DNA of 64,000 nucleotides from Sinorhizobium psoraleae (GTDB lineage: Bacteria > Pseudomonadota > Alphaproteobacteria > Rhizobiales > Rhizobiaceae), in NCBI RefSeq assembly GCF_013283645.1, contig NZ_JABEKV010000005.1:62001-126000 (forward strand), given 5' to 3'. Numbering within the stretch: the stretch's first letter is position 1; every line of letters begins with the position of its first letter. Both the position numbers and the translations under genes were made by a program. Under the pieces are notes generated by a model. The model searched no databases, was not told the origin of the DNA, and saw nothing but the letters and a program-made list of their open reading frames with translations. Below are positions 7,557-16,436 of this stretch, piece after piece.

Positions 7557-9303
7557 CATCACCACCGACGTACTCATCATCGGCACCGGGCCTGCGGGAT
7601 CGGCCACTGCCGCGCTGCTTTCGACCTATGGCATTGAAAACGTGGTGATCAATCGCTACCGATGGCTCGCCAATACGCCACGCGCGCATATCACCAACCA
7701 GCGCACGATGGAGGTGCTGCGCGATCTTGGCCGTGACGTCGAGGACGAGGCCTATATGTTCGCCGCCGAGCAGGACCTGATGGGCGAGAACGTGTTCTGT
7801 ACGTCGCTTGCGGGCGAGGAGATCGGCCGCATGAAGAGCTGGGGCAAACACCCGCTCAGCCGCGCCGAGCACCAGCTGTCTTCGCCGAGCCATATGAACG
7901 ACCTGCCGCAAACCTTCATGGAGCCGCTCTTGTTCAAGACGGCATGCTCACGCGGCACGCAGGCCCGGATGTCGACGGAGTATATAAGCCACGTGCAGGA
8001 CGCCGAGGGCGTCACCACCACCTGTCTCGACCGGCTGACCGGCAACGAAGTCACGGTCCGCTCGAAGTATCTGATCGGCGCCGACGGAGGTAATTCGAAG
8101 GTCGCGGAGCATGCGGGCCTCACCTTCGAGGGCAAGATGGGCGTTGCCGGCTCGATGAACATCCTGTTCGAAGCCGATCTCTCCCGATACGTCGCCCATC
8201 GTCCGTCGGTGCTTTATTGGGTGCTTCAGCCAGGCGCCGATGTCGGCGGCATCGGCATGGGCCTCGTGCGCATGGTGCGGCCCTGGCACGAATGGCTGAT
8301 CGTCTGGGGCTACGACATCAATGAGCCGGCACCGCAGGTAGAGGAGGCTCACGCCAAGAAGGTGGTCTGCGATCTTGTCGGCGTGCCGGACCTGGAGCCA
8401 CGGATCAAGCAGGTCTCCACCTGGACCGTCAACAACATGTACGCGACGACCATGTCCAATGGGCGCGTGTTCTGCATGGGCGACGCGACGCACCGCCATC
8501 CCCCCTCGAACGGGCTCGGCTCCAACACGTCCATCCAGGATGCGTTCAATCTCGCCTGGAAGCTTGCCTTCGTGCTCAAGGGCAAGGCCGGCCCAAAACT
8601 GCTCGACAGCTACGGCGCAGAGCGCGCACCGGTCGCCAAGCAGATCGTCACGCGGGCCAACAAGTCGATCGAGGAGTTCGGCCCGATCTTCAAGGCGCTA
8701 GGCCTGCTCGATTCGATCGACCCGGTGAAGATGCAGGAGAACATGGATGCGCGCTGCAACAACACGCCGGCCGCGGAAGAACAGCGCGCGGCGATCCGCA
8801 AATCCATTGCCGACAAGGTCTATGAATTCGATGCCCACGGCGTCGAGATGAACCACCGTTATCGTTCCGATGCGATCGTGACCGACGGGCAGGCAGAGCC
8901 CGCCTTCACGAAGGATGAGGAACTGCACTTTCAGCCGACGACATGGCCCGGTGCGCGGTTGCCGCATGCATGGGTATTCTCCGGCGACGGGACCAAGGTC
9001 TCGACTCTGGACCTGACCGGCCACGGCAAATTCACGATGCTGACCGGCATCGGTGGCGAAGGCTGGGTCGAGGCCGCCCGTGCCGTCGGCAGCGAGCTCG
9101 GCATCGAAATTGCTGCCCACGTGATCGGCCCGCGCCAGCATTGGCAGGATTTTACCGGCGACTGGGCGAACGCGCGCGAAGTGCGCGATAGCGGCATCGT
9201 GCTGGTGCGCCCGGATCATCACGTCTGCTGGCGAAGCAACGTGATCGCCGCCGACCCGGTGGCTGAGCTCTATCGCGTCATGACGGCGATTCTGGGCAAG
9301 TGA
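7549..9303 (+). CDS. FAD-dependent aromatic hydroxylase, TfdB/phenol 2-monooxygenase family
   Basis: A 584-residue single-component flavin monooxygenase. It shows the FAD-binding GTGPAGSATA near residue 12, the DG motif LIGADGGNSKVAEHAG near 180 and the GD motif VFCMGDATHRHPP near 305, followed by the C-terminal thioredoxin-like domain of the phenol hydroxylase/TfdB group. Length matches TfdB (about 598). In this operon the likely reaction is ortho-hydroxylation of a resorcinol-type phenol to hydroxyquinol for the dioxygenases on either side (inference). GGAGGG precedes the ATG, which overlaps the LivM-like stop. Confidence 0.88.
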   Translation: MADITTDVLIIGTGPAGSATAALLSTYGIENVVINRYRWLANTPRAHITNQRTMEVLRDLGRDVEDEAYMFAAEQDLMGENVFCTSLAGEEIGRMKSWGKHPLSRAEHQLSSPSHMNDLPQTFMEPLLFKTACSRGTQARMSTEYISHVQDAEGVTTTCLDRLTGNEVTVRSKYLIGADGGNSKVAEHAGLTFEGKMGVAGSMNILFEADLSRYVAHRPSVLYWVLQPGADVGGIGMGLVRMVRPWHEWLIVWGYDINEPAPQVEEAHAKKVVCDLVGVPDLEPRIKQVSTWTVNNMYATTMSNGRVFCMGDATHRHPPSNGLGSNTSIQDAFNLAWKLAFVLKGKAGPKLLDSYGAERAPVAKQIVTRANKSIEEFGPIFKALGLLDSIDPVKMQENMDARCNNTPAAEEQRAAIRKSIADKVYEFDAHGVEMNHRYRSDAIVTDGQAEPAFTKDEELHFQPTTWPGARLPHAWVFSGDGTKVSTLDLTGHGKFTMLTGIGGEGWVEAARAVGSELGIEIAAHVIGPRQHWQDFTGDWANAREVRDSGIVLVRPDHHVCWRSNVIAADPVAELYRVMTAILGK

Positions 9304-9311
9304 GGACCACT

Positions 9312-10205
9312 ATGGAAGCGCATGAAAGAGGCTTTTTCACCGAAGAGAACTCCATCGAGGTCGTGACCGGCCGCAACCAGAACGCCAAGGATGCGCGGCT
9401 GAAGCAGGTGATGGAGGTCGTCATTCGCAAGCTGCACGAGGCCGTGAAGGAAATCGAGCCGACGCAGGAGGAGTGGCTGCAGGCGATCCTGTTTCTGACC
9501 CGAACGGGGCAGATGTGCAACGAGTGGCGCCAGGAGTTCATCCTGCTGTCGGACACGCTCGGGGTTTCGATGCTGGTGGATGCCATCAACAACCGCAAAC
9601 CTTCCGGAGCTTCCGAAAGCACAGTGCTCGGACCCTTCCACGTCAAGGGAGCTCCGGAACTTGAGATGGGCGCCAATATCTGCCTCGACCACAAGGGAGA
9701 GGACCTGTTCATCCAGGGCCGGATTCTCGACACGAGCGGCAAGCCGATCGCCGGTGCGGTGCTCGATGTCTGGCAGGCCAACGACGAAGGCTTTTACGAC
9801 GTCCAGCAGCAGGGCATCCAGCCGGACTTCAATTTGCGCGGCGTGTTCCGCACCGGGCCCGACGGACGGTACTGGTTCCGGGCGGTGAAGCCGAAATACT
9901 ATCCGATCCCGAACGACGGGCCGGTGGGGCAGATGCTCGACTATCTCGGCCGCCACCCCAACCGTCCGGCGCATCTGCATTACATCATCAAGGCCAGTGG
10001 CTTCGAGACGCTGATCACCCACATCTTCGATCCGGACGATCCCTACATCAATTCCGACGCAGTGTTCGGCGTGAAGGAGAGCCTGCTCGCGGAGTTCAAG
10101 CGCACGCACGACCCGGTGCGTGCGAAGGAATACGGCTTCGAAGAGGACTTTTGGGAGGTGGAGCACGACTTCGTGCTGGCGCGCGCCGGCGAAGCGCGCA
10201 GTTGA
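9312..10205 (+). CDS. Hydroxyquinol 1,2-dioxygenase (copy 2)
   Basis: A 297-residue intradiol dioxygenase beginning MEAHERGFFTEENSIEVVTG, the N-terminus typical of hydroxyquinol 1,2-dioxygenases. The Fe(III) ligands are Tyr162 (EGFYDV), Tyr197 (KYYPIP), His221 and His223 (PAHLHYI). It should convert hydroxyquinol to maleylacetate. The ATG at 9312 is preferred over the in-frame GTG at 9300 because GAGG lies between them. It ends the operon and is followed by a convergent terminator. It resembles classical hydroxyquinol enzymes more than the copy at 788 does, so that first copy may have diverged. Confidence 0.92.
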   Translation: MEAHERGFFTEENSIEVVTGRNQNAKDARLKQVMEVVIRKLHEAVKEIEPTQEEWLQAILFLTRTGQMCNEWRQEFILLSDTLGVSMLVDAINNRKPSGASESTVLGPFHVKGAPELEMGANICLDHKGEDLFIQGRILDTSGKPIAGAVLDVWQANDEGFYDVQQQGIQPDFNLRGVFRTGPDGRYWFRAVKPKYYPIPNDGPVGQMLDYLGRHPNRPAHLHYIIKASGFETLITHIFDPDDPYINSDAVFGVKESLLAEFKRTHDPVRAKEYGFEEDFWEVEHDFVLARAGEARS

Positions 10206-10211
10206 AGCAGA

Positions 10212-10246
10212 GGGTGGCAAGCCTTGCGGAAGGGCTTGCCGCCTCT
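10212..10246. terminator. Convergent terminator hairpin
   Basis: GGCAAGCC (10216-10223) and GGCTTGCC (10233-10240) form a perfect 8-bp stem with a 9-base loop, extended by GAGG/CCTC after a small internal bulge. It lies in the 50-bp gap between two converging operons and is followed on the plus strand by a pyrimidine tract rather than a pure T-run. It probably ends both transcripts. Confidence 0.65.
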
Positions 10247-10255
10247 CTCTCTGCG

Positions 10256-11329
10256 TCAGGTCAAGCGCCGTCCGTCCGCAGAGAAAAGCCGTCGCTTATT
10301 ATCGTCGACCGAAAGCATTATCGTGCTGCCGGCATTGACCGCCGGCCCCGAGCGATACTCGGCAATGAGCGGCTGGCCGTCGGCAAGCTGGCAATAGAGA
10401 TACTGGGTGCCGCCGAGATATTCGGCAAAATCGACCTTTGCAGGAATGGATTCGGCTCTCCCGTCCGCGACGAAAAGATGTTCCGGCCTTGCTCCGAAGA
10501 AAACCTTGTCTCCGATTTGCAAATTCTCCGCTGCGATCGGCACGGACATCTCGCTTCCCGCAACGCGAACGCGTCCATTGCCTAGCCATATGGCACCGAG
10601 CAGGTTCATGCGTGGCGAGCCGATGAAGCCCGCGACGAAGATGTTCGCGGGATTCTCATAGACCTCGCGCGGCGTCCCCTCCTGTTCAACGCGCCCGTCC
10701 CGCAGCACGACGATCCTGTCGGCGAGCGTCATCGCCTCGGTCTGGTCATGGGTCACGTAGATCATCGTATTGCCAAGCTCGCGATGGAGTCTGGCGATTT
10801 CGATGCGCATCGAGACACGCAACTCCGCATCGAGGTTGGAAAGCGGCTCGTCGAAAAGAAAGACATCGGGTTTGCGCACGATCGCCCGTCCGATGGCGAC
10901 GCGCTGGCGCTGGCCGCCGGAAAGCTGGCCTGGGCGACGGTCGAGCAGGTGGTCGATCTTCAGGATCGCGGAGGCGGCTTTCACGCGCGCGTCGATTTCG
11001 GCCGTCTCGGTGCGCGCCATTTTCAGACCGAAGGCGAGATTTTCGCGCACGCTCATATGCGGATAGAGGGCATAGGATTGAAAGACCATCGCAATGCCGC
11101 GGTCGGATGGATCGAGGTCGGTGACGTTGCGGCCCTTGATCTCGATCTCGCCATCGGTGACCTCCTCGAGGCCAGCAATCATGCGCAGCAAGGTCGACTT
11201 GCCGCAGCCGGACGGGCCGACGAAGACGACGAACGAGCCTTCCGCAATCCTAAGATCAATGCCGTGGATAACCTCCAGGCTGCCGAAGCTCTTGCGAATG
11301 TCCGTCAATACAACTCCCGTTTCGTTCAT
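10256..11329 (-). CDS. Sugar ABC transporter ATP-binding protein, UgpC/MsmK type
   Basis: A 357-residue ATPase of the CUT1 sugar class: Walker A GPSGCGKST (about 37-45), signature LSGGQRQRVAIGRAI, Walker B VFLFDEPLSNLDAELR, then a C-terminal TOBE/regulatory domain (from about 240; FFGARPEHL, EYLGGTQYLYCQL). It is the last gene of the minus-strand sugar operon. The ATG at 11329 is chosen over an in-frame upstream codon at 11350 because the latter lies in the 3' end of the glycosidase gene; the gap to the glycosidase stop is 4 bp. Confidence 0.93.
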   Translation of the reverse strand: MNETGVVLTDIRKSFGSLEVIHGIDLRIAEGSFVVFVGPSGCGKSTLLRMIAGLEEVTDGEIEIKGRNVTDLDPSDRGIAMVFQSYALYPHMSVRENLAFGLKMARTETAEIDARVKAASAILKIDHLLDRRPGQLSGGQRQRVAIGRAIVRKPDVFLFDEPLSNLDAELRVSMRIEIARLHRELGNTMIYVTHDQTEAMTLADRIVVLRDGRVEQEGTPREVYENPANIFVAGFIGSPRMNLLGAIWLGNGRVRVAGSEMSVPIAAENLQIGDKVFFGARPEHLFVADGRAESIPAKVDFAEYLGGTQYLYCQLADGQPLIAEYRSGPAVNAGSTIMLSVDDNKRRLFSADGRRLT

Positions 11330-11333
11330 GCCT

Positions 11334-13262
11334 TCACCGCCCCAATTCACCGGCGCGGATCCAGACGAGCATCTCGCCGGGCGTGCGGTTGTCCCAGAGA
11401 TGATAGGGAACGAAACGGGCGGTCGCCCGGTTCATCTTCGGCGGTGTCGTGCGATAGAGCGTGGGTCCCCAGTCATCCGCTTCATCGCGGGCGACGGGAA
11501 TGTCGAGCGCGACTGCCCCTTGCACCTCAGCGATTTCTGCAGTCTTCGCGTTCGAGACATCGGAACCAAGCACAATCCCGTTCAAACCCGCGCCGTTGTC
11601 GGTTGCCTCTGCGCAGTAAACGAGCGGCCCGCGCATAAGCGCGACGCGCCCCGTATCCTGCCGCACCTGCGGATTGGCCCAGAGCGCGCGCGGCGTCAGC
11701 GGAATATCGAGTTCGACACGGTCACCGCTCCTCCAGTTACGCTCGATGCGCGCGTAGCCGTCGATTGTCGCCCCCGGGAGATCGATCGCCTCGCCGTTCA
11801 GTTTCAACGTGGCGCCCTCTGCCCATTCGGGAATGCGCAGCGACAGAGAGAAGCGGACCGGATTCTGCGTCGTGACGTCGAAGCGGATGGCCCCCTCCCA
11901 GGGATAACGGGTCTTCTGCGCCAGCTCGACCTTCACGCCGCCGATTTCGAAGCGGCCCTTGCTCTCGCCGTAAAGATGGACGGCGATTTCGTCGTCTGCC
12001 ACGGCGTACATATAGGAGCCGATGGAGGCGAGCGGGCGCGAGATGTTCGGCGGGCAGCAGGGGCAATGATGCCAGCTCCAGCGATGGTGCTTGCCCGCGC
12101 TTTCAAGCGGGTTCTCGTAGAAGAAAGTTTTCCCGTCGAGCGAAAGACCAGCCATGGCGCCGTTGTAAAGCGCCTGCTCCATGATGTCGGCATAGCGCCG
12201 GTTCGGGCCGCGCCCGAGCATGCGGCTTGCCCAGAAGACGAGACCGACGGAGGCGCAGGTCTCGGCATAGGCGCTTTCGTTCGGCAGGTCGTAATAGTCC
12301 GTGAAGCCTTCGTTCGACGCCGCCGGTCCGATGCCGCCAGTGACATACATCTGCTTGGTCGTCAGGTCGTCCCAAAGGGTTTCGAGTGCCGCGGTAAGGC
12401 TGTCGTCGTTATATTCGGTCGCGATATCCGCCATTCCGGAATAAAGGTACATCGCGCGCACGGCATGGCCGACGACCTTCTTCTGCTCCCGCACCGGCAG
12501 GTGCGCCTGATTGTATTCGTAGGTCTTCTGAATGAACTGCTTTGGATCGCGGCCATCGCGGATCGCTTCCTCGGTGAAGAAGTGAGGCTCTCTGCCGCGC
12601 TCGTCGATGAAGAACTTGGCGAGATCGAGATATTTCTTCTCGCCCGTAACGCGGGCAAGCTTTACCAGCGCGAGCTCGATTTCTTCATGGCCGCAATAGC
12701 CCGGCAACTGCCCTTCGCCATGGCCGAAGACCTGGATCATGTAGTCGGCAAAGCGGCACATGACGTCGAGCAGCTTGCGCTTTCCCGTCGCCTGGTAATA
12801 GGCGACGGCGCCCTCGATCAGGTGGCCGGCGCAGTAGAGCTCGTGGTGATCGCGAAGATTGGTCCAGCGCCGGCCGGGCTGGACCCGCTGGAACCAGGCG
12901 TTCAGGTAACCGTCCTTGTCCTGCAGCTTTTCATACATGTCGACGATCGCATCGACACGCGCCTCGAGCCTGGGATTGGGCTTCCGGTAGAGCGAATAGG
13001 CAATGGTCTCGATCGATTTTCCGAGATCGCTGTCCCAGAACATCTGCGTCGAGCCCGACCAGGCCTGCAGCGGAATGACGATGCCAGGGCTCGGCTGGTC
13101 GATGTCAATGGCCCTGAGCATGCCGGCCTCGACGCAGCGGTCGAGCAGGACTTCGGCGGTGGATTCGCAGATCGCGTCCTGGCGGTCGCCGAAAAGCCCG
13201 TGCACTTCAACGCTCGGAACAGGGAGTGGGCGGAACTGGCGATCGTGTCGGGGTTTGTTCAT
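11334..13262 (-). CDS. GH127 glycosidase (beta-L-arabinofuranosidase family, former DUF1680)
   Basis: A 642-residue (alpha/alpha)6-barrel glycosidase with C-terminal beta-domains. The metal/catalytic set of the characterised GH127 arabinofuranosidase is visible: Glu334 and Cys336 (YAETCASVG) and Cys402-Cys403 (CPCCPPN). No signal peptide is seen, so hydrolysis should occur in the cytoplasm after import. It lies between the permeases and the ATPase of a CUT1 importer under a LacI regulator, which points to uptake and intracellular cleavage of a beta-L-arabinofuranosyl or similar oligosaccharide. The exact sugar is inferred; GH127 members vary. Confidence 0.88.
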   Translation of the reverse strand: MNKPRHDRQFRPLPVPSVEVHGLFGDRQDAICESTAEVLLDRCVEAGMLRAIDIDQPSPGIVIPLQAWSGSTQMFWDSDLGKSIETIAYSLYRKPNPRLEARVDAIVDMYEKLQDKDGYLNAWFQRVQPGRRWTNLRDHHELYCAGHLIEGAVAYYQATGKRKLLDVMCRFADYMIQVFGHGEGQLPGYCGHEEIELALVKLARVTGEKKYLDLAKFFIDERGREPHFFTEEAIRDGRDPKQFIQKTYEYNQAHLPVREQKKVVGHAVRAMYLYSGMADIATEYNDDSLTAALETLWDDLTTKQMYVTGGIGPAASNEGFTDYYDLPNESAYAETCASVGLVFWASRMLGRGPNRRYADIMEQALYNGAMAGLSLDGKTFFYENPLESAGKHHRWSWHHCPCCPPNISRPLASIGSYMYAVADDEIAVHLYGESKGRFEIGGVKVELAQKTRYPWEGAIRFDVTTQNPVRFSLSLRIPEWAEGATLKLNGEAIDLPGATIDGYARIERNWRSGDRVELDIPLTPRALWANPQVRQDTGRVALMRGPLVYCAEATDNGAGLNGIVLGSDVSNAKTAEIAEVQGAVALDIPVARDEADDWGPTLYRTTPPKMNRATARFVPYHLWDNRTPGEMLVWIRAGELGR

Positions 13263-13284
13263 GGCTTCATCCGTTTCTTGGAGT

Positions 13285-14175
13285 TCATTTCACCGCGCCG
13301 GCCATCAGCCCGCGCATGTAGTAGCGTTGCAGGAGCAGGAAGACGCCGAGACAGGGCAGGGTCATGACGGCGACACCGGCCTGAACCGCGCCCCAGTTGA
13401 CCGCGCCGAGGCGGCCGGCGCGCACTGCCATCATCAGGACGGGGAGCGTGTATTTCTCGTTGCTGGACAAGAGCACGAGTGCTGCCAGGAATTCGTTCCA
13501 CGCATTGAGGAAGGCGAAGATCGCGACGGTCGCGATGCCCGGTAACACCAGCGGCATCAGCACCCGGAAGAGCAGCTTCAGGTCTCGGGCGCCATCGATG
13601 CGGGCTGCCTCCTCGATCTCCTTCGGTACCGCGTCGAAGGCGTTGCGCATCATGAAGACAGAAAAGGGAAGCTGCAGCGTCACATAGACGAGCGTCAGTC
13701 CGAAAAGCGAGTTGTTGAGTCCGAGCCTGGCGAGGATGATGAAGAGCGGTGTCAGGATCGACTGGAACGGGATCATCAGCGTGGCGATGATCAGCACGAA
13801 CAGCACGTTTTTCAACGGAAAGCGGTAGCGCGAGAAGCCGTAGCCCGCGAGCACACTGACGGCGACGGTCAGCGCAACGGTTGCGAGCGACACGAGCAAT
13901 GAATTGAAGGTGTGCTGCCACACACCGGCGCCGAAGGTGTCGAGCGAGCTGTAGGAATCAAGACTGATGCCGTTCACCGGCCATGGCGGCAAGGGTGGCA
14001 GACGGGCCTCGGTGCCATGCCGGAACGAGGCAAGCAGGGTGATGGCGAAGGGCGCCAGGAAGAAAAGCGCGATCGCCACACCGGTTGCGTGATAGGCCGA
14101 TTCTGCCCGGAACGCCTTGCGTTCCCGGCGCCGGCGGGAGAGGCTCATGGAGGCGTTCATCTTGGAAAGGGTCAT
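13285..14175 (-). CDS. Sugar ABC transporter permease, MalG type
   Basis: A 296-residue permease with six membrane segments. The inner-membrane loop motif EEAARIDGARDLKLLFRVLMP is the EAA loop that contacts the ATPase. The C-terminus LLLQRYYMRGLMAGAVK is typical of MalG-type subunits. The start ATG at 14175 overlaps the stop of the partner permease (ATGA). The basic N-terminus (SLSRRRRERK) precedes the first membrane segment. Confidence 0.92.
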   Translation of the reverse strand: MTLSKMNASMSLSRRRRERKAFRAESAYHATGVAIALFFLAPFAITLLASFRHGTEARLPPLPPWPVNGISLDSYSSLDTFGAGVWQHTFNSLLVSLATVALTVAVSVLAGYGFSRYRFPLKNVLFVLIIATLMIPFQSILTPLFIILARLGLNNSLFGLTLVYVTLQLPFSVFMMRNAFDAVPKEIEEAARIDGARDLKLLFRVLMPLVLPGIATVAIFAFLNAWNEFLAALVLLSSNEKYTLPVLMMAVRAGRLGAVNWGAVQAGVAVMTLPCLGVFLLLQRYYMRGLMAGAVK

Positions 14176-15089
14176 GGGCGATCCTCGCCGACGCGAAGCA
14201 GCCGCAATTGCATGACGCTGATAACCACCAGGATGGCGAGGAGCGCGATCGAGAGCGCCGCGCCGTAGCCGAGATTGAAGGACACGAAGGACTGGTTGAA
14301 GATGTAGTAGACGACGGAGATCATACGGTTTTGCGGCCCGCCGCTCGTCATGATGTAGAACTGGTCGAAGGCAAGGATCGAGCCTGTCACTGAAATGATC
14401 AGCGCAAGCGCGATCGTTCTGCGCATCAGCGGCAAGGTCAGGTATCGGAACCGCTGCCACGGGCCGGCGCCATCGATGCGGGCGGCCTCTGTCAATTCGG
14501 ACGGAATTGCCTGCAGACCCGTGAGCAGGATGATCATGGTGAAACCGGCGATCTTCCAGACGACCATGACGATGATCGTGAAGAAGGCGCTATCGAAAGT
14601 CGCAAGCAGGTTGGGGCTCTTCTCGACGAGCCCGAGCGCCCGCAGGGCAGGGCCGATGAAGCCGCTGTCGACGTTCGCGAGCCAGACCCAGAGCAACGAC
14701 GCCGAGGCGAGCCCGACGACGACGGGCAGGAAGATGATGGTGCGGTAGGCGCCGACGAAGCGTCGGTGCTTCTCGACAAAGATCGCCAGCGGGAAGGCGA
14801 CGGCGAAGATCGCGATCGTCACGATCACCGTGTAGTAGGTGGTGAAGCGCAGTGCCGAGACGAAGCGCGCGTCGTTCGCCATGCGGAAATAGTTGTTGAA
14901 GCCGATCCAGCGCGGCGAACCGAGCAGCGGCCAGTTGTGCAGGCTCATCCACCCGGTAAACAGCACCGGCATGACGAAGAAGACGATGACGAGGGCCATC
15001 GCCGGGGCGATGTAAAGAAGTCCGCGCCACTGCGAGTGGCGCCGTCTTCTGCGCACGGGCAATGCTTTTCCTGGGCCAGGGCCGGCCAT
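14172..15089 (-). CDS. Sugar ABC transporter permease, MalF/UgpA type
   Basis: A 305-residue permease with a basic N-terminus (VRRRRRHSQWRG) and six membrane segments. The EAA loop reads LTEAARIDGAGPWQRFRYLTLP. It partners the MalG-type permease and the ATPase at 10256. GGAGAA lies upstream of the ATG. It begins 69 bp after the binding-protein gene, a gap that contains a stem-loop. Confidence 0.92.
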   Translation of the reverse strand: MAGPGPGKALPVRRRRRHSQWRGLLYIAPAMALVIVFFVMPVLFTGWMSLHNWPLLGSPRWIGFNNYFRMANDARFVSALRFTTYYTVIVTIAIFAVAFPLAIFVEKHRRFVGAYRTIIFLPVVVGLASASLLWVWLANVDSGFIGPALRALGLVEKSPNLLATFDSAFFTIIVMVVWKIAGFTMIILLTGLQAIPSELTEAARIDGAGPWQRFRYLTLPLMRRTIALALIISVTGSILAFDQFYIMTSGGPQNRMISVVYYIFNQSFVSFNLGYGAALSIALLAILVVISVMQLRLLRVGEDRP

Positions 15090-15117
15090 CGCAAATTCTC
15101 CGCCTGTTCAAGAAAGA

Positions 15118-15143
15118 GGGGTCGCAGGACTGCCTCCGACCCC
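15118..15143 (-). other. Intercistronic stem-loop between binding protein and permease
   Basis: GGGGTCG (15118-15124) pairs with CGACCCC (15137-15143), with a partly complementary 12-base loop. It follows the binding-protein stop directly and has no T-run, so it is more likely a 3'-stabilising or partial-termination hairpin that raises binding-protein expression than a full terminator. Confidence 0.5.
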
Positions 15144-15158
15144 GGTTCCACTTTGCGA

Positions 15159-16397
15159 TCACTGGCCGGTGTCGATGATCGACTGCATTTCCGACTGGGC
15201 GTTCGAAAATGCCCCGTCGACATCGTCGCCATAGATTGCCGCATTGGTGAAGGTTGCCCACGGACCGTTGGCGCTGTTGATCAGATCGTTGAATTGCAGC
15301 GTGTAGGGCGTCTTGGCGACTTCGATCGCTTTGATGCCCACCTGCATGCGCGGATCGAGACCTTCAAGCACCTTGTCGGCGATATCGCCGCGGGTCGGCA
15401 GGCTGCCGTATTTCGCCATGATCTTCTGGCCGTCCATCGAATAGGTGTATTCGAGGAATTCCTTCACCGCGTCGATCTTCTTCGTGCCTTTGGTGATGAC
15501 GAAGTTGTCGCCGCCGGCAAAGGATGACGTCCCGCCGTTGACGCCGGGGATCAATGTCACGCCGAAGTTGATATCGGGGTGTTCGGTCACTAGCGTGCCG
15601 ATGGCGAAGGCGCCAAGGCTTTGCTGGCCGATCTTGCCGTTTGTGAAGGTCAGGAAGTTTGCGCCGTTGTCGCTGGCCGCGCTCGCCGGGACGAGGTCCT
15701 TCTTGACCATCGAACGATAGATATCGACCGCCTTGCGCATTTCCGGCGTGTCGAGCGTCGCGATCTTGCCGTCGGCGGAAAGAATGTCGGCGCCCGAACC
15801 CCAGACGAGCGGGGTGAATGTGAAGATCATGCAGCCGCCGCAGCCGCCGCCGGAGAAGTAGAAGCCGTAGATATCGTCACCGAGCGCGCGGATCTTCTCT
15901 GCATTGGCTTCGATCTCCTCCCAGTTTGCCGGCGCCTTCTCCGGGTCGAGGCCGGCCTTTTTGTAGAGGTCCTTGTTCCAGGCGAAGATCGAGGTCTCGA
16001 CGGAAAGCGGCAGACCGTAGATGCGATCCTGGTAAGTTCCAAGCTGGACGTGCGACGGCGAGAGTGAATTGAAGTAGGGCAGTGCCTTCGCCCAGTCGGT
16101 CAGGTCCTCGAGCTGGCCGGCGGCGGCAAAGGCCGGCGTGTAGATAAGGTCGAGCGAAAGGGCGTCCGGGGCCTGTCCGCCCGCGATCGCGGTCGCATAT
16201 TTCTGCACCAGTTCGGAGAACGGCACTTCGGTCATGGCGACCTGGTTCTCGTGACTGGCATTGTAGGCCTCGACGACCTTCTTGAAGGACTCGCCGATGC
16301 CTGAGCGAACCCACATTTCGATCTTCTCGGCGGCCGACGCACCGGACGCCAGGCACAAGGTAATGATGCTCGTTGCTGCCAATAGACGCTTGATCAT
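15159..16397 (-). CDS. Sugar ABC transporter substrate-binding protein (CUT1)
   Basis: A 412-residue periplasmic protein of the SBP_bac_1 family. The N-terminus MIKRLLAATSIITLCLASGASA is a Sec signal peptide, probably cut after ASA. Mature motifs include WNKDLYKKAGLDPEKAP and the late GGDNFVITKGTKK, usual in oligosaccharide-binding proteins. GGAGG precedes the ATG. It follows the LacI gene by 39 bp and heads the structural genes of the importer; the neighbouring GH127 enzyme suggests an arabinofuranosyl ligand. Confidence 0.93.
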   Translation of the reverse strand: MIKRLLAATSIITLCLASGASAAEKIEMWVRSGIGESFKKVVEAYNASHENQVAMTEVPFSELVQKYATAIAGGQAPDALSLDLIYTPAFAAAGQLEDLTDWAKALPYFNSLSPSHVQLGTYQDRIYGLPLSVETSIFAWNKDLYKKAGLDPEKAPANWEEIEANAEKIRALGDDIYGFYFSGGGCGGCMIFTFTPLVWGSGADILSADGKIATLDTPEMRKAVDIYRSMVKKDLVPASAASDNGANFLTFTNGKIGQQSLGAFAIGTLVTEHPDINFGVTLIPGVNGGTSSFAGGDNFVITKGTKKIDAVKEFLEYTYSMDGQKIMAKYGSLPTRGDIADKVLEGLDPRMQVGIKAIEVAKTPYTLQFNDLINSANGPWATFTNAAIYGDDVDGAFSNAQSEMQSIIDTGQ

Positions 16398-16436
16398 GGC
16401 ACTCCTCCCGTTGTGGCGCCTCCTCGCGCCGTTTCG

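Noticed and set aside
11094-13367. Long plus-strand open frame of 757 codons opposite the ATPase and GH127 genes
   Set aside because: It is the high-GC shadow of two well-supported minus-strand genes; its protein is Arg/Asp/Val-rich with no family motif.
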